64,000 bases of DNA, from assembly GCF_000768555.3 (NCBI RefSeq), contig NZ_KN293979.1, positions 348,453-412,452 on the forward strand, in the 5' to 3' direction. Position 1 is the first letter of the stretch. Each line of letters starts with the position of its first letter. Below are positions 25,494 to 35,770 of this stretch, one piece after another. Source of the DNA: Roseovarius mucosus DSM 17069. GTDB taxonomy: Bacteria; Pseudomonadota; Alphaproteobacteria; Rhodobacterales; Rhodobacteraceae. The position numbers were made by a program, and so were the translations under genes. The notes beneath the pieces are model-generated. The model saw only the letters and a program-made list of their open reading frames with translations. It had not been told where the DNA came from and ran no database searches.

Positions 25494-27038
25494 CTAACTT
25501 GGTGTCTTGATCACGATCCGCGCCGAGAGTGTTGTGGCGAGCGAGGCAAAACGCGCCTGCGCCACTTCGCCAAAAAGCGGTGCCGCTTCTGACGATAGGC
25601 GTAATTCCAGCACCTTCTTTTGCGGGAACCATCGCAATTCCCCCAAATGCGCATTTCGTTTGAGCCAAAGCATCGCGGCAAAGCGCATGGCCTTGCCCAG
25701 AACTTCGGCCTCATGGCGGTCCTTTTCGCTCAGCAACCCGTCCAGATCGGCAAAGCGGCTGCCGTCACGCTTGTTCGAGTATCGGTGCAACAGGGCAAGA
25801 CCCAAATAAACCCGCTCTGAATGTTTGAGCCCGCCCAGATTGGCGCGGGTGGCGTTATCAAAACAGACCTCCGCCCGGTAATCAGGGTGGGCGCGCCAGC
25901 TTACATCATGCAAAAGACAGGCCGCACGGATCAGGCGGCGTCGCTCTGGCTTGGCGGATTTGAACAGTGGCAGGATGAAATGATAGATCACCTTGCCAAA
26001 ACCGGGTAGGCGTGCATCCTTTTGTTCGGCAAAGCGGCAGGCCTCGATCAGGGGATCACGGTCACGCAGCATCTGGGGCATCTGCTCATAGAGCAAGCCC
26101 TCGCGAATGCCATAGCTCGATACGGCGATGTCGCGCGGCTTGAAGGTCTTGATCAGCTCGCCCAGGACCTCGATTGCCTGTGGCACAAGCTCGATCCGTG
26201 CCATAGAGACGCCAGATTGCGCGCGCAGCGTTTCGACGTCTAGCTTCTCGATATACTTGATGGTCGCGCGCACATCAGCAGGGGTCATACGATATTCGTG
26301 CAGCACATGCAGCGGGTATTTGCGCCGCACCATGTCAATCCGGGCAATCGCCCGCCACGAGCCACCCACCAGAAAGAGGCGGTTGTTCTGCTCGCCCAGT
26401 TCGGCGCGCATCTCGTTCAGGACCTGGCGGATATAGGCGCGCCGCTCTTTCTTGTCGCCTTTGAAGTCGCGCAGTTTGAGCGGGCCAAGCTGGGATGAAA
26501 CCCTTGCTCCCACCGTGCCGCCGTTGATTTCGGCCAGTTCCATGGACGAACCGCCGATGTCGCAGACAAGGCCGTAAGAACCGGGCCACCCCAAGAGCAC
26601 GCCTTGTGCCGACAGCCGCGCCTCTTCGCGCCCGTCGATCACCCAGAGCTTCAGACCGGTTTCCCGCTCGACATCGGCACAAAAGTCCGCGCCATCGCTG
26701 GCCTCTCGCACGGCGGCGGTGGCGACAATGACCAATGGGCCTGTGTCCATCCCCTCGGCTAGCATCTTGAACCGCTTGAGCGCCTCCAGAGCGCGTTTGC
26801 GCCCCGCAGGATTGAGACGTCCACTTTCAGACATGCCGGCACCAAGGCCGCACATGATCTTTTCGTTGTAAAAATAGGCCGGGCTGCGGGCTGCTCCGTC
26901 GAACACCACAAGCCGCACAGAGTTTGAGCCCACATCAACCACGCCCACGCGACTCAGCGCTCGCGCGGAGGGGCTATCGAACAGGGGGCGGCCAAATGGG
27001 CCGCCGTCGGGTTCTCTTGGATCGTTGGTGCCGTCCAT
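25494..27038 (-). CDS. ppx: Exopolyphosphatase / guanosine-pentaphosphatase (Ppx/GppA)
   Basis: A 514-residue Ppx/GppA protein. VGVVDVGSNSVRLVVFDGAA is the phosphate-1 motif of the ASKHA fold, VATAAVREASDGADF and GLVCDIGGSSMELAEI are the family's further nucleotide/phosphate loops, and the C-terminal half contains an HD-like region. It degrades polyphosphate from the ends or hydrolyses pppGpp. I start at ATG 27036-27038; a TTG at 27092 overlaps the ppk stop in TTGA and would add 18 residues behind no obvious ribosome site. ppk lies directly upstream, forming a synthesis/degradation pair. Confidence 0.9.
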   Translation of the reverse strand: MDGTNDPREPDGGPFGRPLFDSPSARALSRVGVVDVGSNSVRLVVFDGAARSPAYFYNEKIMCGLGAGMSESGRLNPAGRKRALEALKRFKMLAEGMDTGPLVIVATAAVREASDGADFCADVERETGLKLWVIDGREEARLSAQGVLLGWPGSYGLVCDIGGSSMELAEINGGTVGARVSSQLGPLKLRDFKGDKKERRAYIRQVLNEMRAELGEQNNRLFLVGGSWRAIARIDMVRRKYPLHVLHEYRMTPADVRATIKYIEKLDVETLRAQSGVSMARIELVPQAIEVLGELIKTFKPRDIAVSSYGIREGLLYEQMPQMLRDRDPLIEACRFAEQKDARLPGFGKVIYHFILPLFKSAKPERRRLIRAACLLHDVSWRAHPDYRAEVCFDNATRANLGGLKHSERVYLGLALLHRYSNKRDGSRFADLDGLLSEKDRHEAEVLGKAMRFAAMLWLKRNAHLGELRWFPQKKVLELRLSSEAAPLFGEVAQARFASLATTLSARIVIKTPS

Positions 27039-27088
27039 GTCCGTCCCAGTCTTTCGCGCCTCCTCTATGCGACAGAGGCGCGCGTGGG

Positions 27089-29263
27089 TCAATCGTCCGT
27101 GTGCGTAAGCTTGGGCACATCCGACGCCCCAGCTGAGCCACGACCCGAAAGCGAGGGGTTTTCCATGAAGAAGCGATGGCAGTTAAAAGCGAACATGCCT
27201 TCGATCGCGGGCGGGCGGCTAAAACTGCCATCGGGGGCCATCACCCAGCTTTGGGCAACGTCCGCCATATTGGCGGCCATGACCTGACTGACGATCTGCG
27301 CCTTGACGGTCGGGTTCTCGATCTCGATCAGAGTTTCGACCCGGCGGTTAAGGTTACGCCCCATCCAGTCGGCGGACGAGATGAACACGCGCGCCTTTTT
27401 CGAGGGCAGCCCTGCGCCATTGCCGAAACACACGATGCGAGAATGTTCCAAGAACCGGCCAATGATGGATTTCACGCGGATATTGCTCGACAATCCCTTG
27501 ATGCCAGGCCTCAATCCACAAATGCCGCGCACGACGAGGTCGATCTTGACCCCTGCTTCGGACGCTGCATAGAGCGCGTCGATGATGTTGGGCTCGATCA
27601 GCGAATTCATCTTGGCCCAGATTGCCGCCGGCTTGCCGGCGCGCGCATGCTCGGCCTCACGCTCGATCAGTTCGAGCAGGCGGGGTTTGAGCGACTTGGG
27701 CGAAATGGCAAGATTCTCCAGACCTTCGGGCTCGGCATAGCCGGAGAGGTAATTGAACACCTTTGTCGCGTCTCGTCCGAGCTTGGTATCGCAGGTGAAA
27801 AAGCTGAGATCCGTATAGATGCGTGCAGTGATCGGGTGATAATTACCGGTGCCATAATGGGTATAAGTCACCAAATTTTCGCCTTCGCGGCGCACCACGG
27901 TGGAAATCTTGGCATGGGTCTTGAGGTCGATGAATCCATAGACCACATGTGCCCCGGCCCGTTCCAGCCGCCGAGATTGTCGGATATTGGCCGCCTCGTC
28001 GAACCGCGCCTTAAGTTCCACGAGCGCGGTGACAGATTTGCCATCCTCCGCTGCCTCGCAGAGGGCCTCTACGATGGGCGAGTTGCGCGAAGTGCGGTAG
28101 AGAGTTTGCTTGATCGCCACCACATCGGGATCATGCGCGGCCTGTGTCAGAAAGCGTACCACCATGTCGAAGGTCTCGTAGGGGTGGTGAAGCAGCATAT
28201 CTTTTTGCCTGATCGCCGCAAACATATCTCCGCCATGGTCCTGTACCCGCTCCGGCACACGCGGAGTAAAGGGAGGCCATAGAAGATCTGGGCGCGATTC
28301 GAGCACCAACTCCTTGAGGTCGGCCAGACCGATCATGCCTTCGACCTCGACGACCTCTTCGGGGATGACGTGCAATTCCTGCATGATGACACGGCGCAGA
28401 TCCTCGGGCGCGTTGGCCGAAATCTTCATCCGCACCACTTCCCCACGGCGGCGGCGCTTCAACGCCACCTCGAATTCGCGCACGAGGTCTTCGGCCTCTT
28501 CCTCGACCTCTAGATCACTGTCGCGCAGCACGCGAAAGGCACAATGGCTCTTATACCTGTAGCCTGGAAAGAGACTGTGCAAATGTAGTAAGAGCAACTC
28601 TTCCAGAGGCAGGAACCGATAAGTGCCCTCGGATGCAGGCAGCGGGATGAACCGCGCGATTTGTTGCGGAATCGGTAAAAGCGCCTGAAGCGGTCTCTTG
28701 TCGGCCTTTCGCTCCAGTTGAAGCGCAAGACTGTAACCGAGGTTGGGGATGAACGGGAATGGATGCGCAGGGTCAATCGCCAAAGGCGAGAGCACCGGAA
28801 AGGTCTTGTTGAGAAAGACATCCGCCAGATAATCCCGGTCTCCCTCCTCTATAGAGCCGTGATCGAGGATCGAAATCCTCTCGGCCTCTAGCTCGCGGCG
28901 AAGTGTGTCGTAGGTCTCTTGCTGAGAGGCCAACAGTTTGCGGGCATTCTCGTTGATCAGCACAAGCTGCTCTGCCGGGGACAAGCCATCCGCCGCAGGG
29001 GTCGTATTGCCCGCTTGCGCCAATTCCCGCAGACCTGCCACGCGCACGTTGTAAAATTCATCAAGATTGGTGGCTGAAATCGACAAAAATCTCAGCCGCT
29101 CCAACAGTGGAACGCGGCTGTTCTGTGCTTCCTCCAGCACTCGCCAGTTGAACCCCAGCCAGCTGAGTTCACGATTAAAGAAACGCCCCGGACCGGTCAG
29201 ATCCAGATCAGTCATTTCGACGGCTTCGGGCGCGGGGTGTTTAAGAAAATCTGCTTGGGTCAT
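27089..29263 (-). CDS. ppk1: Polyphosphate kinase 1
   Basis: A 724-residue PPK1 that polymerises the gamma-phosphate of ATP into polyphosphate. [20 protein letters not shown] and [20 protein letters not shown] are the N-terminal signatures. [20 protein letters not shown] holds the autophosphorylated His. The N-terminal start [17 protein letters not shown] at 29263 is chosen because the family homology begins shortly after; its ribosome site is weak. It follows hdaA by 49 bases and precedes ppx, a gene order common in alphaproteobacteria. Confidence 0.94.
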   Translation of the reverse strand: MTQADFLKHPAPEAVEMTDLDLTGPGRFFNRELSWLGFNWRVLEEAQNSRVPLLERLRFLSISATNLDEFYNVRVAGLRELAQAGNTTPAADGLSPAEQLVLINENARKLLASQQETYDTLRRELEAERISILDHGSIEEGDRDYLADVFLNKTFPVLSPLAIDPAHPFPFIPNLGYSLALQLERKADKRPLQALLPIPQQIARFIPLPASEGTYRFLPLEELLLLHLHSLFPGYRYKSHCAFRVLRDSDLEVEEEAEDLVREFEVALKRRRRGEVVRMKISANAPEDLRRVIMQELHVIPEEVVEVEGMIGLADLKELVLESRPDLLWPPFTPRVPERVQDHGGDMFAAIRQKDMLLHHPYETFDMVVRFLTQAAHDPDVVAIKQTLYRTSRNSPIVEALCEAAEDGKSVTALVELKARFDEAANIRQSRRLERAGAHVVYGFIDLKTHAKISTVVRREGENLVTYTHYGTGNYHPITARIYTDLSFFTCDTKLGRDATKVFNYLSGYAEPEGLENLAISPKSLKPRLLELIEREAEHARAGKPAAIWAKMNSLIEPNIIDALYAASEAGVKIDLVVRGICGLRPGIKGLSSNIRVKSIIGRFLEHSRIVCFGNGAGLPSKKARVFISSADWMGRNLNRRVETLIEIENPTVKAQIVSQVMAANMADVAQSWVMAPDGSFSRPPAIEGMFAFNCHRFFMENPSLSGRGSAGASDVPKLTHTDD

Positions 29264-29312
29264 GAGAAGCTTATGGCTTTGAGATGTAACGGAACGGTGA
29301 CGCAGCGTGGCG

Positions 29313-29990
29313 TTAATGCGCCAATTTGTCCAGCACTTGCGCGGCGAGCGCTCGGGTGATTGCACGGCCTTCCTCAAGCGCTGTGGCATCAAGCATCGCG
29401 ACCACCTCTCGTGCCGTATCAAAGGAGCGATCCATCCGCCGTGCGAGATAGGGAATCGTGTCCGGGCTGGGAGCAATCTGGCGGTCGGCGAAGAGCTTGG
29501 TCAGCACGGCGGCCAAGAGGGCGTCATCCGGCGCGCGCAGTTGCGCGAGCATCGTGCCCTGCATGCGGCTTTGCAGATCGGGCAGGCCGAGTGACCAGAG
29601 GTTCGGTGGGCGCTCAGCCGTCAGCAAGAGTGTGTGGCCCTCAGCCAATACGAGATTGTGCAGGTGAAAGAGCGCTTCTTCGGCAGGGCCATCCCCTGCC
29701 AACTGATCGGCATCCTCAACTGCAATCGCGCCTGTCGCAAGCGTTGGAATATCGACATGGGACAGGTCCTTGGCTGAGATTATCCGGGCGCCCGAGAGGG
29801 CGGCCCAGACATGCGCCAGATGGGTCTTGCCCGCCCCAGGAGGACCCGCAAGTATCAGCTTGCGGCCGGGCCAGCCTTGCCAGCCCTCTATCATTGCCAC
29901 AGCTTCGGCATTTGAGGGCGAGACAAAGAAATCCTCGCGCCCCAGTGCCGTACGCACCGGCAGGTCAAAACTGAGTTGGCGCGGTGTCAT
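29313..29990 (-). CDS. hdaA: DnaA inactivator HdaA
   Basis: A 225-residue DnaA-related AAA protein lacking the DNA-binding domain. The Walker A motif is [22 protein letters not shown] is the Walker B/sensor region and [20 protein letters not shown] contains the sensor-type Arg. The N-terminal QLSFDLPV resembles the clamp-binding motif with which Hda contacts the DnaN sliding clamp to promote DnaA-ATP hydrolysis. It overlaps the upstream AI-2E-type gene in ATGA, and ppk follows. Confidence 0.9.
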   Translation of the reverse strand: MTPRQLSFDLPVRTALGREDFFVSPSNAEAVAMIEGWQGWPGRKLILAGPPGAGKTHLAHVWAALSGARIISAKDLSHVDIPTLATGAIAVEDADQLAGDGPAEEALFHLHNLVLAEGHTLLLTAERPPNLWSLGLPDLQSRMQGTMLAQLRAPDDALLAAVLTKLFADRQIAPSPDTIPYLARRMDRSFDTAREVVAMLDATALEEGRAITRALAAQVLDKLAH

Positions 29991-31054
29991 TCGCGGTCAA
30001 TGCTTTCCAGCCCGCGGTAGAGGCGGCTGTCGCGGTACTGCTCCAACGCAAAGCGGGCGATCACTCCGAGCGACGCGGCCACTGGTACGGCTACAAGCAT
30101 CCCGACAAAGCCAAAGAGTGCGCCAAAGGCCGAGAGTGCGAAGATCAGCCAGACCGGATGCAGTCCCACCGAGGATCCCACCAGCTTGGGTGTCAGAAAA
30201 TTGCCTTCGATCACCTGACCCGAGACGAAGACGGCCGCCACCATGCCGACGCTGACCCAATCCCCCCAGAACTGGAACAACGCGAGGCCCACCGCCAGCA
30301 CGCCGCCGACAATGGATCCGACATAGGGGATGAACGTGATCAGGCCCGCAATCGCGCCCACCACGAGGCCGAATTGCAACCCCACAAGCATGAGCGCGAC
30401 CGCGTAATAGGTGCCCAAGATCAGACAGACGGTGCCCATGCCTCGGATGAAACTGGCCAGCGTATTGTCGATCTGGCCTGCCAGCCTGCGGATCACAGGC
30501 GCATGGTCGCGCGGCAAAAGATTGTCGATCTCGGCAACCATGTGATCCCAATCATACAGCAGATAAACTGCCACAACGGGGACAATTACAATCAAAATCA
30601 ATATGTTGACCATGGAGGCGGCAGAGCTGAGGATCGTTTCGAGCAATTGGCCGCCACGTTCACGAATGGTTTCGCCCAAGGACAGCAGCGTCTTGTTCAG
30701 CGCCGAGTCAGGATCGAAGAGTGTCGGGAAATGAGTGCTGAGAAATCCGTGTAGATCGCGCGCCAGTTCAGGTGCCACGTTGAAGAGCGCCACGGTCTGA
30801 CTGACGAGCGTTGGCACGATCAACAGGACAATCACGACAAAGGCCAGAATGGCAATCAGTGTGATAACCACGACCGAGGCGGCGCGACTTAGGCCCAGCC
30901 TCTCTAGACGGTCTGCTACCGGATCAAGGAAATAGGCAATGGCTCCGCCCAGAACAAACGGCAGGATCACGTCCCCGAGGAACCATAACACCACAAAAAA
31001 CACGGCCGTGGCCGCGCCCCAATATTTCATCTGTTCCCGGACGGGGAGCGCCAT
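29987..31054 (-). CDS. AI-2E family (PerM-type) membrane protein
   Basis: A 355-residue protein with about eight membrane helices in the AI-2E/PerM pattern: YWGAATAVFFVVLWFLGDVI at the N-terminus, and later GLITFIPYVGSIVGGVLAVG, a strongly conserved family block. Family members are proposed exporters or ion antiporters; the autoinducer role is shown only for TqsA. It follows a GGAGG site and overlaps hdaA by four bases, so it is the first gene of the hdaA-ppk-ppx run. Confidence 0.9.
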   Translation of the reverse strand: MALPVREQMKYWGAATAVFFVVLWFLGDVILPFVLGGAIAYFLDPVADRLERLGLSRAASVVVITLIAILAFVVIVLLIVPTLVSQTVALFNVAPELARDLHGFLSTHFPTLFDPDSALNKTLLSLGETIRERGGQLLETILSSAASMVNILILIVIVPVVAVYLLYDWDHMVAEIDNLLPRDHAPVIRRLAGQIDNTLASFIRGMGTVCLILGTYYAVALMLVGLQFGLVVGAIAGLITFIPYVGSIVGGVLAVGLALFQFWGDWVSVGMVAAVFVSGQVIEGNFLTPKLVGSSVGLHPVWLIFALSAFGALFGFVGMLVAVPVAASLGVIARFALEQYRDSRLYRGLESIDRE

Positions 31055-31216
31055 GGTTCGCCTCCTGATGCACGCTCTATGTCATGGTTTGGGCATGTGG
31101 TTTCAAGGGGAAACACGAGGGGGGCGCAAAACCCATAAACATGAATATCGCGCCCTGCGCGGGCGCGATGAGGATGTGCAGGGGGATTTTTACCCCCTGT
31201 CGGCCTCAGGCGGTGC

Positions 31217-31423
31217 TCAGGCGAGAACTATATTGGACGCAGACTCGCGCCCGTCGCGGCCCGCCTCAATGTCGAACTTGACCTTTTGGTTGTCGGCAAG
31301 GCCGGTCAGGCCTGCGCGCTCAACCGCGCTGATGTGTACGAATACATCCTTTCCGCCGCCATCGGGCGCGATGAAGCCATAGCCTTTGGTGGCATTGAAC
31401 CATTTCACGGTGCCAGTCGCCAT
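31217..31423 (-). CDS. Cold-shock protein (CspA family)
   Basis: A 68-residue single cold-shock domain: [20 protein letters not shown] contains RNP1 and [14 protein letters not shown] contains RNP2, so it binds single-stranded RNA or DNA. The ATG follows AGAAGGA. Some 150 bases separate it from the ldt gene, leaving room for a structured 5' leader, which is where Csp mRNAs are usually regulated. Whether it is cold-inducible cannot be read from this sequence. Confidence 0.95.
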   Translation of the reverse strand: MATGTVKWFNATKGYGFIAPDGGGKDVFVHISAVERAGLTGLADNQKVKFDIEAGRDGRESASNIVLA

Positions 31424-31574
31424 CTTACTGATTCCTTCTGTATTTGTTGCCCGCGGAAGTGCGGCAACCCGGCAAAGTCATACAAGATCGAGTGACTGAG
31501 CCGAAAAGGACAGATGGTCGATAGTGGTAACGTCGCACGATAAAATATGCCGATTCACCGTGCGAAAATCAAGA

Positions 31575-32129
31575 TTACAGAACTGTGACAACCGTTCCGA
31601 TGGGGACCCGATCATATAGGTCCTGCACATGCTCGTTGATCATCCTGATACAGCCGTTCGAGACAGACCGCCCGATGGACGAGGGCTGTGTCGTGCCGTG
31701 AATCCGATAGTAGGTGTCGCGTCCGTTCTGGAAAAGGTAAAGCGCGCGAGACCCGAGCGGATTGCCCGCACCGCCGGGCTGCACATAGTCATTGCCCTTG
31801 AAACGCCCGTAGGCAGCAGGATCGCGTTCGATCATTTCGTTCGTCGGGCGCCATGTCGGCCATTTCTTCTTGACGCTGATGGTGGCGGTGCCGGTGAACT
31901 CCAGCCCGGCCTTGCCCACGCCCACGCCGTAACGGCGGGCTCGACCGGGTTCTGTTACGAAGTAGAGAAAATGCGCGCGCGGCAGCACGATCAGCTGGCC
32001 GGGTTGATAGACGGGATCGAACGCCACCTCTTGCGGCATGAACCTTGGGTCAAGTTCAAATGCATTGGCAAGGGATGCAGTGCCCAAGGCAGCGAGACCA
32101 GTGGCCATGAATGTGCGGCGATGGATCAT
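31575..32129 (-). CDS. L,D-transpeptidase (YkuD family)
   Basis: A 184-residue exported YkuD enzyme. The N-terminus MIHRRTFMATGLAALGTASL has a twin-arginine-like RR and a hydrophobic stretch ending in a plausible ANA cleavage site. The active site is intact: YRIHGTTQPSSIGRSVSNGC with IRM gives the His and the catalytic Cys in SNGC. It forms 3-3 peptidoglycan cross-links or attaches proteins to the wall in the periplasm. The start is set by AGGAGG upstream. Confidence 0.93.
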   Translation of the reverse strand: MIHRRTFMATGLAALGTASLANAFELDPRFMPQEVAFDPVYQPGQLIVLPRAHFLYFVTEPGRARRYGVGVGKAGLEFTGTATISVKKKWPTWRPTNEMIERDPAAYGRFKGNDYVQPGGAGNPLGSRALYLFQNGRDTYYRIHGTTQPSSIGRSVSNGCIRMINEHVQDLYDRVPIGTVVTVL

Positions 32130-32248
32130 TGGGAACCTCCTGAGAATACCGCTCCTGTTATAGGAGGGGTCTTGGCGGGGTGAAAATTCAAAACGCGCTT
32201 ATCCCCCGCATTATGGACGAACTGTTGCGCTCGGGTCGCGTGCGTCCG

Positions 32249-32341
32249 TCAAATCGCCGCCCAATCGTTGAACTGGTAGGGCATGAATTCGCGATTTCTG
32301 CGCGCAGGCGCGGGGCGATATAGGGATTTGCGGCGAGTCAT
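32249..32341 (-). CDS. 30-residue small protein
   Basis: An ORF of 31 codons between the L,D-transpeptidase and MFS genes, encoding MTRRKSLYRPAPARRNREFM and then PYQFNDWAAI. It is preceded by AGGAGAGGAGA at a good distance, far stronger than expected by chance in a gap. The N-terminal two thirds are very basic and the end is aromatic/acidic. I recognise no family. In the 303-base gap between neighbours it is the only coding signal. Confidence 0.55.
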   Translation of the reverse strand: MTRRKSLYRPAPARRNREFMPYQFNDWAAI

Positions 32342-32433
32342 CTTGGTCTCCTCTCCTGTCGGTCACATAGACTTGGGGGCAAGGCCGGGGTCAGGCCAGA
32401 GGGGATAAAGAACTCGTGATCCGCAGTGACCGG

Positions 32434-33654
32434 CTATGTCGACAGCCCCAGTCTGCGTTCCCGGCGGATCACCGCGAGGATCGTCGCGATCGCGGCAAGC
32501 GCCGTCGAGAGCATCAGCCCAAGCAGGGCATAGGTCCCACTGCCGGGGGTCAGCAGCGTGCCCGCAAGCGCCGAGAGAGCCGCGCCGATGCCGATCATCA
32601 GCGCGCCCGACAGCCCGCTTGCCGTGCCTGCGAGGTCTGGGCGGATCGAGAGGGCCCCGGCAGTGGCGTTGGGGATCACCATGCCGTTGCCTAGGCCCAT
32701 GAATGTCATCAGCCCAAAGAACGTCAACGGCGTACCCAAGCCCACAAGAAACAGCATGAGATTGAGCGCGATGCCGCCTGCGTTGAACAGCGTGCCCCAC
32801 AGCACCATGCGGTTGACGCCAATCCTCATGGAAAACCGCCCCGAGGCAAAATTGCCCAGAAAATACCCGATCGCCGGGGCGCCGAACAACAGCCCCAGAG
32901 TGGACGGGGGCAGGCCGAATACGCGATCCCCAACAAAGGGTGCGCCGCCCAGATAGGCAAAGAACGCCCCCGAGCTCAGCCCCGCCGCCAGTGCATAGCC
33001 CCAGAAACGTCGCGACGTCAGAAGAGCAGGATAATCCCGGAACTGCTGCATCAGGGTTCGCCCTGAGAGCGGCGCGGTCTCGCCTAGGTCACGCCAGCAG
33101 ACCACAAAGAGCGCGGCCCCAAGCACGAAGAGCGCCCAGAAATTTGCCTGCCAGCCAAAGGCCTCATCCAATTGCCCGCCAAAGGCCGGGCCTATCATCG
33201 GCACAACGGCCATGCCCATGGTTACATAGCCGATCATCGAGGCCGCGCGGTCTTGGGGCACCATGTCCCGCACGATGGCGCGCGACAGGACCATGGCGAC
33301 TACCACGCTTGCCTGAACCATGCGAAAAGTCAGAAAAACCGTGACATTGGGGGCAAAGATGCAGCCCAAGGTGGCCACAAGAAAGAGGCCGAGCCCCCAG
33401 AGAATGACCGGCCGCCGCCCCCACCGATCCGAGATTGGTCCCATCAGCAGTTGCAGCGCGGCATTGACCCCAAGATAGAGGGCGACCGACAATTGGATCA
33501 GCCGGTATTCGGTGTTGAAATGTGCGGTCATCCCCGGCAGGCTGGGGAGAAAGATGTTCATGGCGAGTGCCGACAGCCCCGCCAGCAGGATCAGCGTCGA
33601 GAGGTGCGGCGGGGTGGTGCGGTCGAGATACTTGGGTGTCTGAGCGCGGTTCAT
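32434..33654 (-). CDS. Bcr/CflA-type multidrug efflux MFS transporter
   Basis: A 406-residue, 12-helix MFS protein. The Bcr/CflA signatures are visible: MNIFLPSLPGMTAHFNTEYR in helix 1, QLLMGPISDRWGRRPVILWG (MFS motif A) and FRMVQASVVVAMVLSRAIVR followed by D in helix 4. Members export drugs or dipeptides by proton antiport. It is divergent from pccB across 169 bases containing several TTTGC motifs, so it could share regulation with the propionate genes. Confidence 0.9.
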   Translation of the reverse strand: MNRAQTPKYLDRTTPPHLSTLILLAGLSALAMNIFLPSLPGMTAHFNTEYRLIQLSVALYLGVNAALQLLMGPISDRWGRRPVILWGLGLFLVATLGCIFAPNVTVFLTFRMVQASVVVAMVLSRAIVRDMVPQDRAASMIGYVTMGMAVVPMIGPAFGGQLDEAFGWQANFWALFVLGAALFVVCWRDLGETAPLSGRTLMQQFRDYPALLTSRRFWGYALAAGLSSGAFFAYLGGAPFVGDRVFGLPPSTLGLLFGAPAIGYFLGNFASGRFSMRIGVNRMVLWGTLFNAGGIALNLMLFLVGLGTPLTFFGLMTFMGLGNGMVIPNATAGALSIRPDLAGTASGLSGALMIGIGAALSALAGTLLTPGSGTYALLGLMLSTALAAIATILAVIRRERRLGLST

Positions 33655-33735
33655 GGGGCATGGCTAGGAGCGGCCCGCGAGGAAGTCCATTAGGCAGCGC
33701 ATAAATTCGCAATTTTACAGATTTTCAAAATATTA

Positions 33736-33758
33736 TTTGCGATGATTTGCAAATTTGC
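33736..33758. promoter_or_regulatory. TTTGC motif cluster upstream of pccB
   Basis: TTTGC occurs at 33736, 33746 (as the palindrome TTTGCAAA) and 33754, in an AT-rich stretch 66 bases before the pccB start. In Rhodobacter sphaeroides the short-chain acyl-CoA regulator PccR controls pccB through paired TTTGCAAA-like half-sites. The spacing here (10 and 8 bases between starts) differs from the motif as I recall it, so the match is partial. No pccR gene is in the window. Confidence 0.4.
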
Positions 33759-33823
33759 CCAATTCTGCTTTGAGCCATTCCTTTCAAACTCTATGCTGCG
33801 CGCAACATCGCAAGGGGAGTGCT

Positions 33824-35356
33824 ATGAAAGACATCCTTCAGGAATTGGAGAACCGCCGCGCCGAAGCCCGCCTGGGCGGGGGGCAACGCCGTATCGATGC
33901 GCAGCATGCCAAAGGTAAACTGACGGCGCGCGAGCGGGTCGAATTGCTGCTCGACGAGGGCAGCTTTGAAGAGTTCGACATGTTCAAGGCGCACCGCTGC
34001 ACCGATTTCGGGATGGAGAAAGAGCGCCCCTACGGCGATGGTGTGATCACCGGCTGGGGCACGATCAACGGTCGTATGGTCTATGTCTTTTCCCAGGATT
34101 TCACCGTTTTCGGTGGGTCCCTGTCGGAAACACATGCCGAGAAGATCTGCAAGATCATGGACATGGCGATGCAGAACGGCGCACCAGTCATCGGCATCAA
34201 CGATTCGGGTGGAGCGCGGATTCAGGAGGGTGTCGCCAGCCTTGCAGGCTATGCTGAGGTTTTTCAACGCAACATCATGGCCAGCGGCGTGGTTCCCCAA
34301 ATCAGCCTGATCATGGGTCCCTGCGCAGGCGGCGCTGTGTATAGCCCGGCCATGACCGATTTCATTTTCATGGTGCGTGACAGCTCCTACATGTTCGTGA
34401 CCGGTCCCGATGTGGTCAAGACCGTGACCAACGAGGTGGTCACCGCCGAGGAATTGGGCGGCGCATCGACGCATACCCGCAAGTCGAGCGTGGCTGACGG
34501 GGCGTTCGAAAATGATGTAGAGGCCTTGGCCGAAGTGCGGCGTCTGGTGGATTTCCTGCCGCTCAACAACCGCGAGAAGCCCCCCGTGCGTCCCTTCTTT
34601 GACGAGCCGGGGCGGGTGGAGCAGAGCCTCGATACGCTGATCCCCGACAATGCCAACACCCCCTATGACATGAAGGAACTGATCCTCAAGGTCGCGGACG
34701 AGGCGGATTTCTACGAGATTCAGGCGGAATTCGCCAAGAACATCATCACCGGCTTCATTCGTCTTGAAGGGCAGACTGTGGGGGTGGTGGCCAATCAACC
34801 GATGGTATTGGCGGGGTGCCTCGACATCGACAGCAGCCGCAAGGCGGCGCGGTTCGTACGGTTCTGCGATGCCTTCGAGATTCCGATCCTGACCTTTGTC
34901 GATGTTCCGGGCTTCCTGCCGGGCACGGGTCAGGAATATGGCGGCGTGATCAAGCATGGCGCGAAACTTCTCTTTGCCTATGGCGAAGCCACGGTGCCGA
35001 AGGTGACGGTCATCACCCGCAAAGCCTATGGCGGGGCCTATGATGTGATGGCCTCCAAACATCTGCGGGGCGATTTCAACTATGCCTGGCCCACGGCGGA
35101 AATTGCAGTGATGGGGGCAAAGGGTGCCACCGAAATCATCCACCGCGCCGACTTGGGATCACCCGAAAAGATCGCGGCGCATACCAAGGATTACGAAGGC
35201 CGCTTTGCCAATCCTTTCGTGGCCGCCGAGCGTGGTTTTATCGACGAGGTGATTCAGCCGCGCAGCACGCGGATGCGCGTCAGCCGGGCGTTTGCGTCTT
35301 TGCGCAACAAGAAGCTCAGCAACCCATGGAAAAAGCACGATAACATTCCGCTCTGA
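33824..35356 (+). CDS. pccB: Propionyl-CoA carboxylase beta subunit (carboxyltransferase)
   Basis: A 510-residue carboxyltransferase that moves CO2 from biotin on PccA to propionyl-CoA, giving methylmalonyl-CoA. The family start [20 protein letters not shown] fixes the ATG at 33824, behind AAGGGGAG. Family blocks include [40 protein letters not shown] and [20 protein letters not shown], the oxyanion-hole regions. It opens a cluster that reaches pccA after five small genes and ends with methylmalonyl-CoA mutase. It probably serves assimilation of propionate, odd-chain acids and branched amino acids. Confidence 0.96.
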   Translation: MKDILQELENRRAEARLGGGQRRIDAQHAKGKLTARERVELLLDEGSFEEFDMFKAHRCTDFGMEKERPYGDGVITGWGTINGRMVYVFSQDFTVFGGSLSETHAEKICKIMDMAMQNGAPVIGINDSGGARIQEGVASLAGYAEVFQRNIMASGVVPQISLIMGPCAGGAVYSPAMTDFIFMVRDSSYMFVTGPDVVKTVTNEVVTAEELGGASTHTRKSSVADGAFENDVEALAEVRRLVDFLPLNNREKPPVRPFFDEPGRVEQSLDTLIPDNANTPYDMKELILKVADEADFYEIQAEFAKNIITGFIRLEGQTVGVVANQPMVLAGCLDIDSSRKAARFVRFCDAFEIPILTFVDVPGFLPGTGQEYGGVIKHGAKLLFAYGEATVPKVTVITRKAYGGAYDVMASKHLRGDFNYAWPTAEIAVMGAKGATEIIHRADLGSPEKIAAHTKDYEGRFANPFVAAERGFIDEVIQPRSTRMRVSRAFASLRNKKLSNPWKKHDNIPL

Positions 35357-35368
35357 GTGGTGAGGACT

Positions 35369-35412
35369 GGGGGCTCTGCCCCCAGACCCCCGAGGTATTT
35401 GTGGCCAGATGA
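35369..35412 (+). repeat. Short intergenic element with GGGGGC hairpin
   Basis: GGGGGCTCTGCCCCC forms a hairpin and is followed by CCCCGAGGTATTTGTGGCCA and GATGAAG, just after pccB. From memory, close variants of this string occur between genes in many Rhodobacteraceae genomes. Only one copy is in this window, so the repeat status rests on recollection and not on the sequence given. Confidence 0.35.
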
Positions 35413-35428
35413 AGCACGGAGGAGCAGC

Positions 35429-35770
35429 ATGGGTCGTAGCCACTGGCATGTGATCGAAGAGAAGGGGGGCGGCGCACTCACAGTTGCGCGGCGGATGCCG
35501 GTGCGCTTCGATCTGGCGGTGGAGACGGTGCTGTCGGGAACGACGGGGCGGCGGCGCTTGGCGCATCTGGTGCGCCAAGACCTGTGGCGGGCTCTGCAAT
35601 CGCTGCGAGGTTTCGCACCGGCAGTGCAGGTGCGTCGAGACGAACGGTCGATGCATGTTCGGGCCGGAGGGGCGGTAATGGGCCGATTTGATCGGATCGG
35701 GTATGAGGCACTCATTGCTCAGGTGCTGGAGGACGAGGCGAAACGCGCGCGGTGGATGGGGCGGTTTTGA
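35429..35770 (+). CDS. Hypothetical protein of the pcc cluster
   Basis: A 113-residue basic protein starting MGRSHWHVIEEKGGGALTVA and ending in LIAQVLEDEAKRARWMGRF. It has no signal peptide or membrane helix. I recognise no domain. The ATG follows GGAGGAG, and the stop overlaps the next start (TGATG), so it is coupled to the DUF6497 gene. Its placement between pccB and pccA suggests only co-transcription. Confidence 0.7.
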   Translation: MGRSHWHVIEEKGGGALTVARRMPVRFDLAVETVLSGTTGRRRLAHLVRQDLWRALQSLRGFAPAVQVRRDERSMHVRAGGAVMGRFDRIGYEALIAQVLEDEAKRARWMGRF

